Source: Actinomadura litoris
GTDB taxonomy: Bacteria; Actinomycetota; Actinomycetes; Streptosporangiales; Streptosporangiaceae
Length of the DNA: 64,000 bases
Assembly (NCBI RefSeq): GCF_009733595.1
Contig: NZ_WOFH01000009.1
Span: forward strand, 348,027-412,026
Direction of reading: 5' to 3'
Shown here: piece after piece, positions 50,390 to 57,682 of the stretch
Layout of the letters: each line of letters begins with the position of its first letter
How positions within the stretch are numbered: the first letter of the stretch is position 1
Position numbers and translations under genes: made by a program
The notes under the pieces: model-generated
Told to the model about the DNA's origin: nothing
Databases searched by the model: none
Seen by the model: the letters and a program-made list of their open reading frames with translations, nothing else

Positions 50390-51604
50390 CTAGGCGGCTT
50401 CCTCGGCTTCGTCGGCACGCCACTGCGGGGTGTCCTGGACGGGACGGAAGGTCCGCCCGCCGACCAGGCAGATCGCCAGGGCCAGCACGCCGCCGCCGCC
50501 CGCGCCCGCGAACGCGCCGGGGACGCCCGCGACGTCCTGGCCGAGTCCGGCGACCGCCGAGCCGAGCGAGCTGCCCGCGCCGACCGCCGCGACCACCCAC
50601 GCGAACGCCTCGGTGACGGTGCCGCTCGGGGCGAGCCGGTCCACGAGCGTGAAGCTGCACGCCAGCGTGGGCGCGAGGAACACGCCGCTGGCGAACGCGA
50701 GCACCGACATGGCCGCGAGGCCCGGCGCGAGGACGAGCGGGACGTACCCGGCGGCGAGCGCGGCCATCAGCCACGGCAGCCGCCGGTGCGCCTCGCCGAC
50801 CCAGCGCCGGGCGCCGTAGACGAGCCCGCCGACCAGCGCGCCCGCCGCCATGCAGGCCAGCAGCAGCCCGGACGCGACGCCCGAGTCGAGCCGCTCGGCG
50901 TAGGCGACGACCGCGACCGCGTACACGCCGAGCGCGATCCCCGCGCAGGCCAGCGCGGTCAGCAGGACGCGCAGCCCCGGCGAGCGCAGCGGCCCGGCCC
51001 AGTCGGAGGCGCGCGGCGCGCCCCGCCACCGCCGGGACGGCCCCGACAGCGCGACCACCAGCGTCCCGGCCACGCCGAGCAGCCCGGTCAGCAGCAGCGC
51101 CGTCTCGGTGTTGACCGCCGCCGCCGCGACCACGATCAGCGGTCCGGCGGTGAACAGGATCTCCTGCGCGGCGGCGTCGAGCGCGTAGGCGGCGTCGACC
51201 TGCTCGGGGCCGTCCAGGACGTCCGGCCAGAGCGCGCGCAGCCCGGCCTCCAGCGGCGGGGTCGCGAAACCGGCGACGAACACCGCCGCGACCGCCGCCG
51301 GCAGCGGCGCGGCGCCGACCGCGGCGAAGGCCGCGAACCCGGCGGCGGACGCGACGACGGCGGGCAGCAGCACGCGGATCTGGCCGAACCGGTCCATCGC
51401 GCGGCCGAGGACGGGCTGCCCCGCCGCCATCGCGAGCCCGAGCAGCGCGGCGAGGGTGCCCGCGAGGGGGTAGCCGCCGCCGTCCGCGCGGACGTGCAGG
51501 ACCACGGCGAGCATGCCCATGCCGTTCGGCAGCCGGCCGAGCAGGGTGCCGCCCAGGAGCCGGCCCGCGTAGGGGCGGCGCAGGAAGTCGACGTAGGCAC
51601 GCAT
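50390..51604 (-). CDS. major facilitator superfamily transporter
   Basis: A 404-residue protein with about twelve membrane helices. A loop after helix 2 (GRAMDRFGQIRVLLP, about 75-89) fits the MFS motif A pattern G-x-x-x-D-R-x-G-x-R. Its substrate cannot be deduced. ATG at 51602-51604 is 3 bases after GGGGGAC; codons upstream are rejected because they cross the promoter repeats. It is divergent from a LacI-type regulator, which is the likely controller. Both share the 140-base promoter region containing two TCATACGTA repeats. Confidence 0.88.
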   Translation of the reverse strand: MRAYVDFLRRPYAGRLLGGTLLGRLPNGMGMLAVVLHVRADGGGYPLAGTLAALLGLAMAAGQPVLGRAMDRFGQIRVLLPAVVASAAGFAAFAAVGAAPLPAAVAAVFVAGFATPPLEAGLRALWPDVLDGPEQVDAAYALDAAAQEILFTAGPLIVVAAAAVNTETALLLTGLLGVAGTLVVALSGPSRRWRGAPRASDWAGPLRSPGLRVLLTALACAGIALGVYAVAVVAYAERLDSGVASGLLLACMAAGALVGGLVYGARRWVGEAHRRLPWLMAALAAGYVPLVLAPGLAAMSVLAFASGVFLAPTLACSFTLVDRLAPSGTVTEAFAWVVAAVGAGSSLGSAVAGLGQDVAGVPGAFAGAGGGGVLALAICLVGGRTFRPVQDTPQWRADEAEEAA

Positions 51605-51626
51605 CCGTCCCCCGGTTCGGGTGAAG

Positions 51627-51656
51627 TCATACGTAGTACTCGACGCATCATACGTA
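51627..51656. promoter_or_regulatory. paired TCATACGTA repeats between MFS and LacI genes
   Basis: TCATACGTA occurs at 51627-51635 and 51648-51656, exactly 21 bp apart (two helical turns), each with the palindromic core TACGTA. They lie just upstream of the MFS start and are good candidate sites for the LacI-type protein, though LacI operators usually have a central CG within a longer palindrome. Confidence 0.5.
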
Positions 51657-51746
51657 CCACTGGGCGTCCCGGCCCTAGTCTGGGGAAGTTCCGTCACCGT
51701 CAGATGACCGCAGCGGCCGTCAGGCGCGCGCGCAGGGAGGCGCAGG

Positions 51747-52775
51747 GTGCCCGCGACCAGCCGTCCCACCAGCAAGGACGTGGCGCACGAGGCCGGTGTC
51801 TCGCAGTCCACGGTCTCGCTCGTGCTGGGCGGGAAATGGTCGGGCCGTATCTCCCCGGCGACGGCGGCGAGCGTGCGGGAGGCCGCCGAGCGGCTCGGCT
51901 ACCGACCGAACCAGGCGGCGCGGAACCTGCGCCTCGGCACCACCCGCACCGTGCTGCTGATGGTGCCGACGCTCACCGCCCCGTTCTTCGGGCCCGTCCA
52001 CACCGGCGCCGTGCGGGTCGCCGCGCGGCACGGCTTCGGCGTGGTCGCCTACGTGTGGCCGGACGACGCGGCGGGCCCCGCCGGGAGCCCGTTCGCGGCG
52101 CCGCGCGAGGCGATCGACGGCATCCTCGCGTCCTCGATGGAGGTCGAGGCGCTCGCGGAGTTCCGGGGCACGCCCGCCGTGATGCTCGACAGCGACCCGT
52201 CGGGCCCGGTGCCGACGGTCGGGTTCGGCGTCGCGGAGGGGATGCGCTCGATCGCCGCGCACCTCGTCGGGCTCGGCCACCGCAGGATCGGGCACGTCGC
52301 GGCGGCCGTCGACCAGTGGACGTTCCGCGCCCGCGCCGAGGCGCTCGCCGCCGTCACCGCGCGGGCGGGCGGCACGCTGACGCGCGCCGCGTGCGCGATC
52401 GAGGTCGGCGCCGCCCGGGACGCCGCCGCGCGGCTGCTCGCCGGCCCCGACCGCCCGACCGCGCTGGTCTGCGATGACGACCTGATCGCCGCCGGCGCCT
52501 ACAAGGCGGCGCGGGCGCTCGGCCTGGACGTGCCGTCCGACCTGTCGGTCACCGGGTTCGACGACGTGCTGCTCGCGACGGCGCTGGAACCGGAGCTGAC
52601 CACCGTCCGGCTGCCCGCCGAGGAGCTGGGCGCGCGCGGCATGGAGGCGCTGCTGGAGCTGCTGGACGGCGGCCGCCCGGCCCGCCGCGTCCTGCGCGGC
52701 CGGCTGATCGTGCGCGGCTCCACGGCCCCGCCCCCGCGCGCCGAGGGGCGAGTCGAACGCGAAGCGGGGGTATAG
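51747..52775 (+). CDS. LacI-family transcriptional regulator
   Basis: A 342-residue regulator. The N-terminal helix-turn-helix and hinge (SKDVAHEAGVSQSTVSLVLGG, then RLGYRPNQAARNLRLG) occupy about 8-66, followed by a periplasmic-binding-protein-like effector domain (TRTVLLMVPTLTAPFFGPV, PTALVCDDDLIAAGAYKAARALG, SVTGFDD). GTG at 51747 follows GGGAGG. It is divergent from the MFS transporter, so a sugar or small-molecule uptake or export system under its control is likely. CorA follows 8 bases after its stop. Confidence 0.92.
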   Translation: MPATSRPTSKDVAHEAGVSQSTVSLVLGGKWSGRISPATAASVREAAERLGYRPNQAARNLRLGTTRTVLLMVPTLTAPFFGPVHTGAVRVAARHGFGVVAYVWPDDAAGPAGSPFAAPREAIDGILASSMEVEALAEFRGTPAVMLDSDPSGPVPTVGFGVAEGMRSIAAHLVGLGHRRIGHVAAAVDQWTFRARAEALAAVTARAGGTLTRAACAIEVGAARDAAARLLAGPDRPTALVCDDDLIAAGAYKAARALGLDVPSDLSVTGFDDVLLATALEPELTTVRLPAEELGARGMEALLELLDGGRPARRVLRGRLIVRGSTAPPPRAEGRVEREAGV

Positions 52776-52783
52776 AGGGGCCC

Positions 52784-53815
52784 ATGGGATCGCATCCTTC
52801 CGAGACCGATGTCGCGCACCCCGGCAACCGCATCGGCGGCGCGCCCCCGCGCACCCGGGCCTGGTTGGACGGGAGGGTCGAGGCGGAGGGGTTCCCGGTC
52901 GCGGAGGTGAGCGACTACCTGGAGCGGCCGGACGTGGTGGTCTGGCTCGACCTGTGCGCGCCGCGCCACGAGGACCTGCGGGTGATCAGCGAGGAGCTGG
53001 GGCTCGACCACGTCGCGGTCGAGGACGCGGTCTCCCGGCACGAGCGCGCCAAGTTCGACCGCTACCAGGGGTACGCGTTCCTCAACGCCTACGTCCCCCG
53101 GGTGGACGGCGGCGACCTCGTCCTGCACGAGGTGTCGGCGTTCCTGGCCGAGCGGGCGCTGGTGACCATCCGGCAGGACCCGGGCATCGACGTCGACGCG
53201 CTGATCCACCGCTGGGACGACGGGCTCGGCGGCGACGCCGCCGGGACCGGCGCCGCGTACCTGCTCTACGGGCTGCTCGACATGATCGTCGACCGGCAGC
53301 TGGACGCGGCGACCGCGCTGGACGAGGAGGCCGACAAGGTCGAGGACCTGGTCTTCGACGAGTCGTTCCCGGTCAGGGAGATGCAACTGCGCAGCTACGA
53401 GCTGCGCAAGAACCTCATCGCGCTGCGCCGGGTGGCGCTGCCGATGCGGGAGGTCCTCAACACGCTGCTGCGCCGCGACCTGCGGATCGTCCCGCCGGCG
53501 CTGGTGCCCTACTTCCAGGACGTCTACGACCACACGCTCCGCGTCGCCGAGTCGACCGACGGGCTGCGCGACCTGGTCGCGAACCTCATCGACACGCGGC
53601 TCGCGTTGCAGGGCAACCGGATGAACGAGGTGATGAAGAAGGTCACGAGCTGGGCGGCGATCATCGCGGTGCCGACCGCCGTGACCGGCTTCTACGGGCA
53701 GAACGTCCCCTATCCCGGGTTCTCCGAGCACGACGGGTTCGTCGTCAGCTCGATCGTCATCGTCGTTTGCAGCGTCGGCCTGTACCTGGTCTTCAAGCGG
53801 CGCGACTGGCTCTGA
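52784..53815 (+). CDS. corA: CorA-family magnesium/cobalt transporter
   Basis: A 343-residue CorA-type channel. A soluble cytoplasmic domain (about 1-280) includes the long basic stalk helix NRMNEVMKKVTSWAAI, followed by two C-terminal membrane helices. The selectivity signature, normally Tyr-Gly-Met-Asn, reads YGQN in TGFYGQNVPYPGF, a variant seen in some actinobacterial members. ATG at 52784 follows AGAGGGG and lies 8 bases after the LacI stop, so the two may be co-transcribed. Its stop is 10 bases from the stop of the converging penicillin-binding protein gene. Confidence 0.92.
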   Translation: MGSHPSETDVAHPGNRIGGAPPRTRAWLDGRVEAEGFPVAEVSDYLERPDVVVWLDLCAPRHEDLRVISEELGLDHVAVEDAVSRHERAKFDRYQGYAFLNAYVPRVDGGDLVLHEVSAFLAERALVTIRQDPGIDVDALIHRWDDGLGGDAAGTGAAYLLYGLLDMIVDRQLDAATALDEEADKVEDLVFDESFPVREMQLRSYELRKNLIALRRVALPMREVLNTLLRRDLRIVPPALVPYFQDVYDHTLRVAESTDGLRDLVANLIDTRLALQGNRMNEVMKKVTSWAAIIAVPTAVTGFYGQNVPYPGFSEHDGFVVSSIVIVVCSVGLYLVFKRRDWL

Positions 53816-53824
53816 CGCCCGGCG

Positions 53825-55483
53825 CTAGCCGCGGGCCCCCTTCAGGAACGCGGCCGCGATCGGCGCGGCGGCCTCCGCGCCGGTGCCGCCGCCCTCGACG
53901 ATCACCGCGAACGCGAGGTCGCCCCGGTAGCCGACGAACCAGGCGTGGGTCGGCGGGTTCCTGCCCTCGCCGAACTCGGCGGTGCCGGTCTTGCCCGCCG
54001 TCCCGGACGGGAAGTCCACGCCGGACGCGGTGCCCTCGCTGACGACGGCGGGCATCAGCGAGTGCAGGGCGGCCTTCACGGCGGGCTCCAGCGGGTGCGG
54101 CGGCTCGGGACGGCGGCCCCCGGCGTCGGCGGCCTGCGCGGCGAGGGAGGCGTCCACGAGGCGCGGCGAGCGCCAGGTGCCGTTCGCGGCGGCGGCCGCG
54201 ATGCTCGCCATGTTGAGCGGGCTGGTGAGCACCTCGCCCTGCCCGAACGAGGCGGCGGCGAAGGCGGTGTCGTCCTTGGTCGCGGGGAAGGCGGCGCGGA
54301 CGGCGGGCAGCCCGCCGACGATCGGCGCGTTGAACCCGAACTGGGACGCGACCTGCGCCACCCGCCGCACGCCGAGTTTGTCGACGGCGAGCCGCGCGAA
54401 CGTGGTGTTGCACGAGTGCGCGAACGCCTCGCGCAGCGGGACCGTCCCGAAGTCCTCGAAGCGGTAGTTGTGGAACGAGCGGCCCCCGACGGACGTGGTG
54501 GCCGGGCACGGGACCGGCGTCCGCGCGTCCATCCCCCCGGCGACCAGCGCCGCCGCCGTGACGATCTTGAAGGTCGAGCCGGGCGGGTAGCGGCCCATCA
54601 GCGCCCGGTTGTAGCCGCCGGGCTTGTTCGCGACCGCGAGGATCTCCCCCGTGGACGGGCGGAGCGCGACCAGCGAGGCGGGCTTGGCGGCGCCCGCCAG
54701 CGCCTCGCCCGCGGCCTTCTGCGTCGCGGGGTCGAGCGTCGTGCGCAGCGGGCGCCCGTCGGCGCCGCCGAACCGCTGGAGCGTCTTCACCGGCGCGCCG
54801 TCCGCGCCGACGATCTGCACGGCGAGCGCGGGCGTCCCGGCGAGCCGCCGCTCGTACTGCTTCTGGAGGCCCTCGGTGCCGATCGTGTCGCCCTTCCGGT
54901 AGGGGGCGCCGAGCCCCTTGGCGGCCTCGGCGGACGCGGCGCCCAGCGGCCCCACGAGCTGCTGCACCGAGCCCGACGGCGAACCGCCGAGGTCGCCGCC
55001 GTCCGCCGCCGAGATGCCCGCCCGGGTCGGCCAGGTCCGGGCGGCGCGGAGCCGCTGCCCTTCCTTGAGCGTCGGGTACATGACCTCGGGCGACCAGCGG
55101 ACGCGCCACTTCCCGTCGCGCTCGGCGAGCGGGAGCTGCCCGGAGTACGACCACGTCCGGGACCCGGCGAGCGTCAGCTCGGCGCCGTAGGAGGAACCGG
55201 CCCTCCCGTCCTTCGGGCGACCGACCGAGGCGACCGTGTACCGCTGCCGGGAGACGCCGAGGTCGTCGCGCATGCGGGTGAACCTCTGCTCGAAGTCGGC
55301 GGGCGGGCCGTCGGTCAGCCTCCGCATCGCGGCGAGGTCCCCGGCGTTCCAGGCGGCGAGGTAGCGTTCCACGGTGCCGCGGGGGCCCTCCCCGTCCCGC
55401 AGGAGCCACACCGCGCCCGCCCCGGCGGCCAGGGCCACCGCCGCGACCGCGGCGACGAGCGTCCAGCGCGATCGGCGCGTCAT
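53825..55483 (-). CDS. penicillin-binding protein with NTF2-like N-terminal domain
   Basis: A 552-residue membrane-anchored transpeptidase. One N-terminal membrane helix (about 7-29) is followed by an NTF2-like/MecA_N domain (about 35-140, TVERYLAAWNAGDLAAMRRL), a dimerisation-type linker and a transpeptidase domain. The catalytic motifs are S303-T-F-K (PPGSTFK), S357-C-N and K498-T-G. The MecA_N-like architecture resembles PBP2a-type or PbpA-like class B PBPs. It is divergent from a LysR gene whose partner is beta-lactamase-like, which suggests that the region deals with beta-lactam exposure or wall recycling. Confidence 0.92.
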   Translation of the reverse strand: MTRRSRWTLVAAVAAVALAAGAGAVWLLRDGEGPRGTVERYLAAWNAGDLAAMRRLTDGPPADFEQRFTRMRDDLGVSRQRYTVASVGRPKDGRAGSSYGAELTLAGSRTWSYSGQLPLAERDGKWRVRWSPEVMYPTLKEGQRLRAARTWPTRAGISAADGGDLGGSPSGSVQQLVGPLGAASAEAAKGLGAPYRKGDTIGTEGLQKQYERRLAGTPALAVQIVGADGAPVKTLQRFGGADGRPLRTTLDPATQKAAGEALAGAAKPASLVALRPSTGEILAVANKPGGYNRALMGRYPPGSTFKIVTAAALVAGGMDARTPVPCPATTSVGGRSFHNYRFEDFGTVPLREAFAHSCNTTFARLAVDKLGVRRVAQVASQFGFNAPIVGGLPAVRAAFPATKDDTAFAAASFGQGEVLTSPLNMASIAAAAANGTWRSPRLVDASLAAQAADAGGRRPEPPHPLEPAVKAALHSLMPAVVSEGTASGVDFPSGTAGKTGTAEFGEGRNPPTHAWFVGYRGDLAFAVIVEGGGTGAEAAAPIAAAFLKGARG

Positions 55484-55564
55484 CGACCTGTCCTTCCGTC
55501 CGCGGCGCCCCCGTTGGCACCGCCGCCCTAGGACACCAGCCGACCAGCGAAAAGTCCAAGATTG

Positions 55565-55585
55565 ATATCGTTCTTACAGCGATAT
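55565..55585. promoter_or_regulatory. LysR-type operator candidate
   Basis: ATATCG-9-CGATAT is a 21-bp inverted repeat between the divergent PBP and LysR genes. The 9-mer TTGATATCG occurs at 55562 and again at 55591, 29 bp apart. This resembles a LysR recognition site plus an activation half-site. Confidence 0.55.
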
Positions 55586-55608
55586 GAAATTTGATATCGT
55601 CGCGTCCT

Positions 55609-56577
55609 GTGAACCTGGTGGGGCATCTGCGGTGCTTCGTCGTGGTCGCCGAGGAACTGCACTTCGGCCGCGCGGCGGAACGGCTCGGCATGGCCCAGCC
55701 GCCGCTGAGCCAGCGGATCCAGCGCCTCGAAAAGGAGCTCGGCGTGCGGCTGTTCGACCGCTCCAGCCGGAAGGTGGAGCTGACCGCCCCCGGCGCGCTC
55801 CTGCTGGACGAGGCGCGCGACATCCTCGCCCGCGTGGACCGCGTCTACTCCGTCGCCGAGCGGGCGCGGCTCGGCGACGCCCGCGCGGTGCGCGCCGGGC
55901 TGCCGAGCGACCTCGGCGGGCCGATCGTCGCCGCGCTGATCGCCGCGTTCCGCGAGCGCCGCCCCGACCTGCGGCTCGACCTGCGCGAGACGGGCACGGC
56001 CGAGCAGGTCCGCGCGCTCGCCGAGGGCGCGCTGGACGCGGGCGTGCTCCGGCATCCGTGCGCCGCGCGCGACCTGGAGTTCGGGCCGATGCTGGCCCAG
56101 CCCCTCGGCGTCCTGCTCCCCGCCGGCGCCGCCCCCGGCGGCGGGGAGCAGGACGCCGAGGTGGACCTGGCCGACCTCGGCGCCCACGACCTCGTCACGT
56201 TCCCGCGCGAGGAGGCCCCCGGGAGCCACGACGAGCTGCTCGCGGCCTGCCGCAGGCACGGGTACGCGCCGCCCGCCGTCCACGAGGCCCGGCACCCGCA
56301 GTTCGCGGTCGGGCTCGTCCTCGCCGGGACGGCCGTGGCGCTCGTCCCGCGCGCCGCCGACGGATCGACGCCCGGTGTCGTCTGGCGGCCGCTGGCGGGC
56401 GAGCCGCTGTCGCTGCGCACCTCGTGCGCGTGGCGCGCCCCCGACCCGCCGGACGGCGTCGCCGACTTCGCCGCCGTCGCCACCGCCGTGCTGCGCCGCG
56501 AGGCGGGCATGACGCCGCTGGACCGCGCGCCCGCCCGCCGCGTCGTCCCGCGCCCGTCCTCGGGGTTCCTGGCGTGA
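55609..56577 (+). CDS. LysR-family transcriptional regulator
   Basis: A 322-residue regulator. The N-terminal winged helix reads LVGHLRCFVVVAEELHFGRAAERLGMAQPPLSQRIQRLEKELG (as consecutive family blocks), followed by an effector domain (about 90-300). The 'FVVVAEELHFGRAA' form is typical of the CatR/BenM-like group. GTG at 55609 is chosen because it gives the normal LysR N-terminus; a TTG 18 bases upstream is in frame. No ribosome site is evident. Its stop overlaps the start of the beta-lactamase-like gene (GTGA), so the two are co-translated and the regulator probably controls this operon and the divergent PBP. Confidence 0.92.
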   Translation: MNLVGHLRCFVVVAEELHFGRAAERLGMAQPPLSQRIQRLEKELGVRLFDRSSRKVELTAPGALLLDEARDILARVDRVYSVAERARLGDARAVRAGLPSDLGGPIVAALIAAFRERRPDLRLDLRETGTAEQVRALAEGALDAGVLRHPCAARDLEFGPMLAQPLGVLLPAGAAPGGGEQDAEVDLADLGAHDLVTFPREEAPGSHDELLAACRRHGYAPPAVHEARHPQFAVGLVLAGTAVALVPRAADGSTPGVVWRPLAGEPLSLRTSCAWRAPDPPDGVADFAAVATAVLRREAGMTPLDRAPARRVVPRPSSGFLA

Positions 56578-57494
56578 GCGCGACCGGACGGGACACCACC
56601 GGGCCCGGGACGGCCGGGACGCGGCGCATCGAGGCGGCGTTCCGCGACGCGGGCGTCACCGGCTACCTGCACGCCGCCGACATCGACACCGGGCGGGAGG
56701 TCGGGCTCCGCGCCGACGCGCCGGTCGTCCTCGCGTCGGTGTTCAAGGTGCCGCTGCTCGTGGCGTTCTACCGGCAGGTCGCGGACGGCGTGCTCGACCC
56801 CACCGAGCAGCTCACGCTGCGCCCGCAGGACCGCACCGCCGGGCCGACCGGGCTGTCGGCGCTGCTCGACGAGGTGCGGGTGTCGCTGCGCGACCTCGCC
56901 TGCCTGATGATCGCGGTGAGCGACAACGCGTCCGCCGACGTCCTGCTGGAGCGGGTCGGGCTGGACGCGGTCAACGCCGCCGCCGCCGACCTCGGCCTGC
57001 GCCGCACGCGCGTCGAGGGCAGCGGGCGGGACCTGTTCGAGACGCTGCTGGCCGACGCGGAGGCGGACAGTTTCGGCGAGGTGTGGGAGCGGCTCGACGA
57101 GCCCGGCGTGCTCGACCGGCTGCGCGCGCTCGACCCCGTCCTGACGAGCCGCAGCACCCCGCGCGAGATGACCCGGCTGCTCGGCGCCGTCTGGCGGGAC
57201 GAGGCCGCCCCCGCCGCCGAGTGCGCGGCGATGCGGCGGCTGTTCGGCCTCCAGGTGTGGCCGCACCGGCTGTCGTCGGGGTTCCCCTTCGACGACGTCG
57301 TGGTCAGCGGCAAGACCGGGACGCTGCCGACGATCCGCAACGAGGTCGGGGTCGTGGAGTACCCCGACGGCGGCCGGTACGCCGTGGCCGTCTTCACCCG
57401 CTCGCTGCTGCCGAACGCCGTCCTGCCGCAGGCGGACGCGGTGATCGGCACCTCCGCGCGGCTCGCCGTCGAGTCGCTGCGCCGCACCCCCTGA
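56574..57494 (+). CDS. class A beta-lactamase-like serine hydrolase
   Basis: A 306-residue protein with the three class A motifs in order: S55-V-F-K, S116-D-N and K247-T-G (VVSGKTGTLP). Spacing of about 60 residues between the first two and 130 to the last is near normal. In the omega-loop region I cannot find the Glu-x-x-Leu-Asn motif that holds the deacylating Glu166, only a DPVLTSRSTPREMTRLL segment. No signal peptide is obvious, so it may stay in the cytoplasm. It could be a penicillin-interactive hydrolase rather than a true resistance enzyme. Its GTG overlaps the LysR stop. Confidence 0.85.
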   Translation: MSATGRDTTGPGTAGTRRIEAAFRDAGVTGYLHAADIDTGREVGLRADAPVVLASVFKVPLLVAFYRQVADGVLDPTEQLTLRPQDRTAGPTGLSALLDEVRVSLRDLACLMIAVSDNASADVLLERVGLDAVNAAAADLGLRRTRVEGSGRDLFETLLADAEADSFGEVWERLDEPGVLDRLRALDPVLTSRSTPREMTRLLGAVWRDEAAPAAECAAMRRLFGLQVWPHRLSSGFPFDDVVVSGKTGTLPTIRNEVGVVEYPDGGRYAVAVFTRSLLPNAVLPQADAVIGTSARLAVESLRRTP

Positions 57495-57682
57495 ATCCGG
57501 GGGCGGACACGCGGCGTGGAGAAAAGTTTCGGGGCGCGATGTGATACCCGTCACTGGCTCCGCCTGGCGCGTCGTGGAAACGTGCTCGTCCCAATACCCG
57601 TGCCGCGCCTGACCGCTAAACCAGCACCCCCTACGGAAACGTAGGCTGTACCTCTGCTTTGATCACTCTTGGGGAGAATGCG

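Noticed and set aside
57630..57645. CCTACG-GAAA-CGTAGG inverted repeat before the AAA+ gene
   Set aside because: It is a perfect but short stem; it could be an operator or a weak terminator, and nothing else in the window shares it closely enough to support a call.
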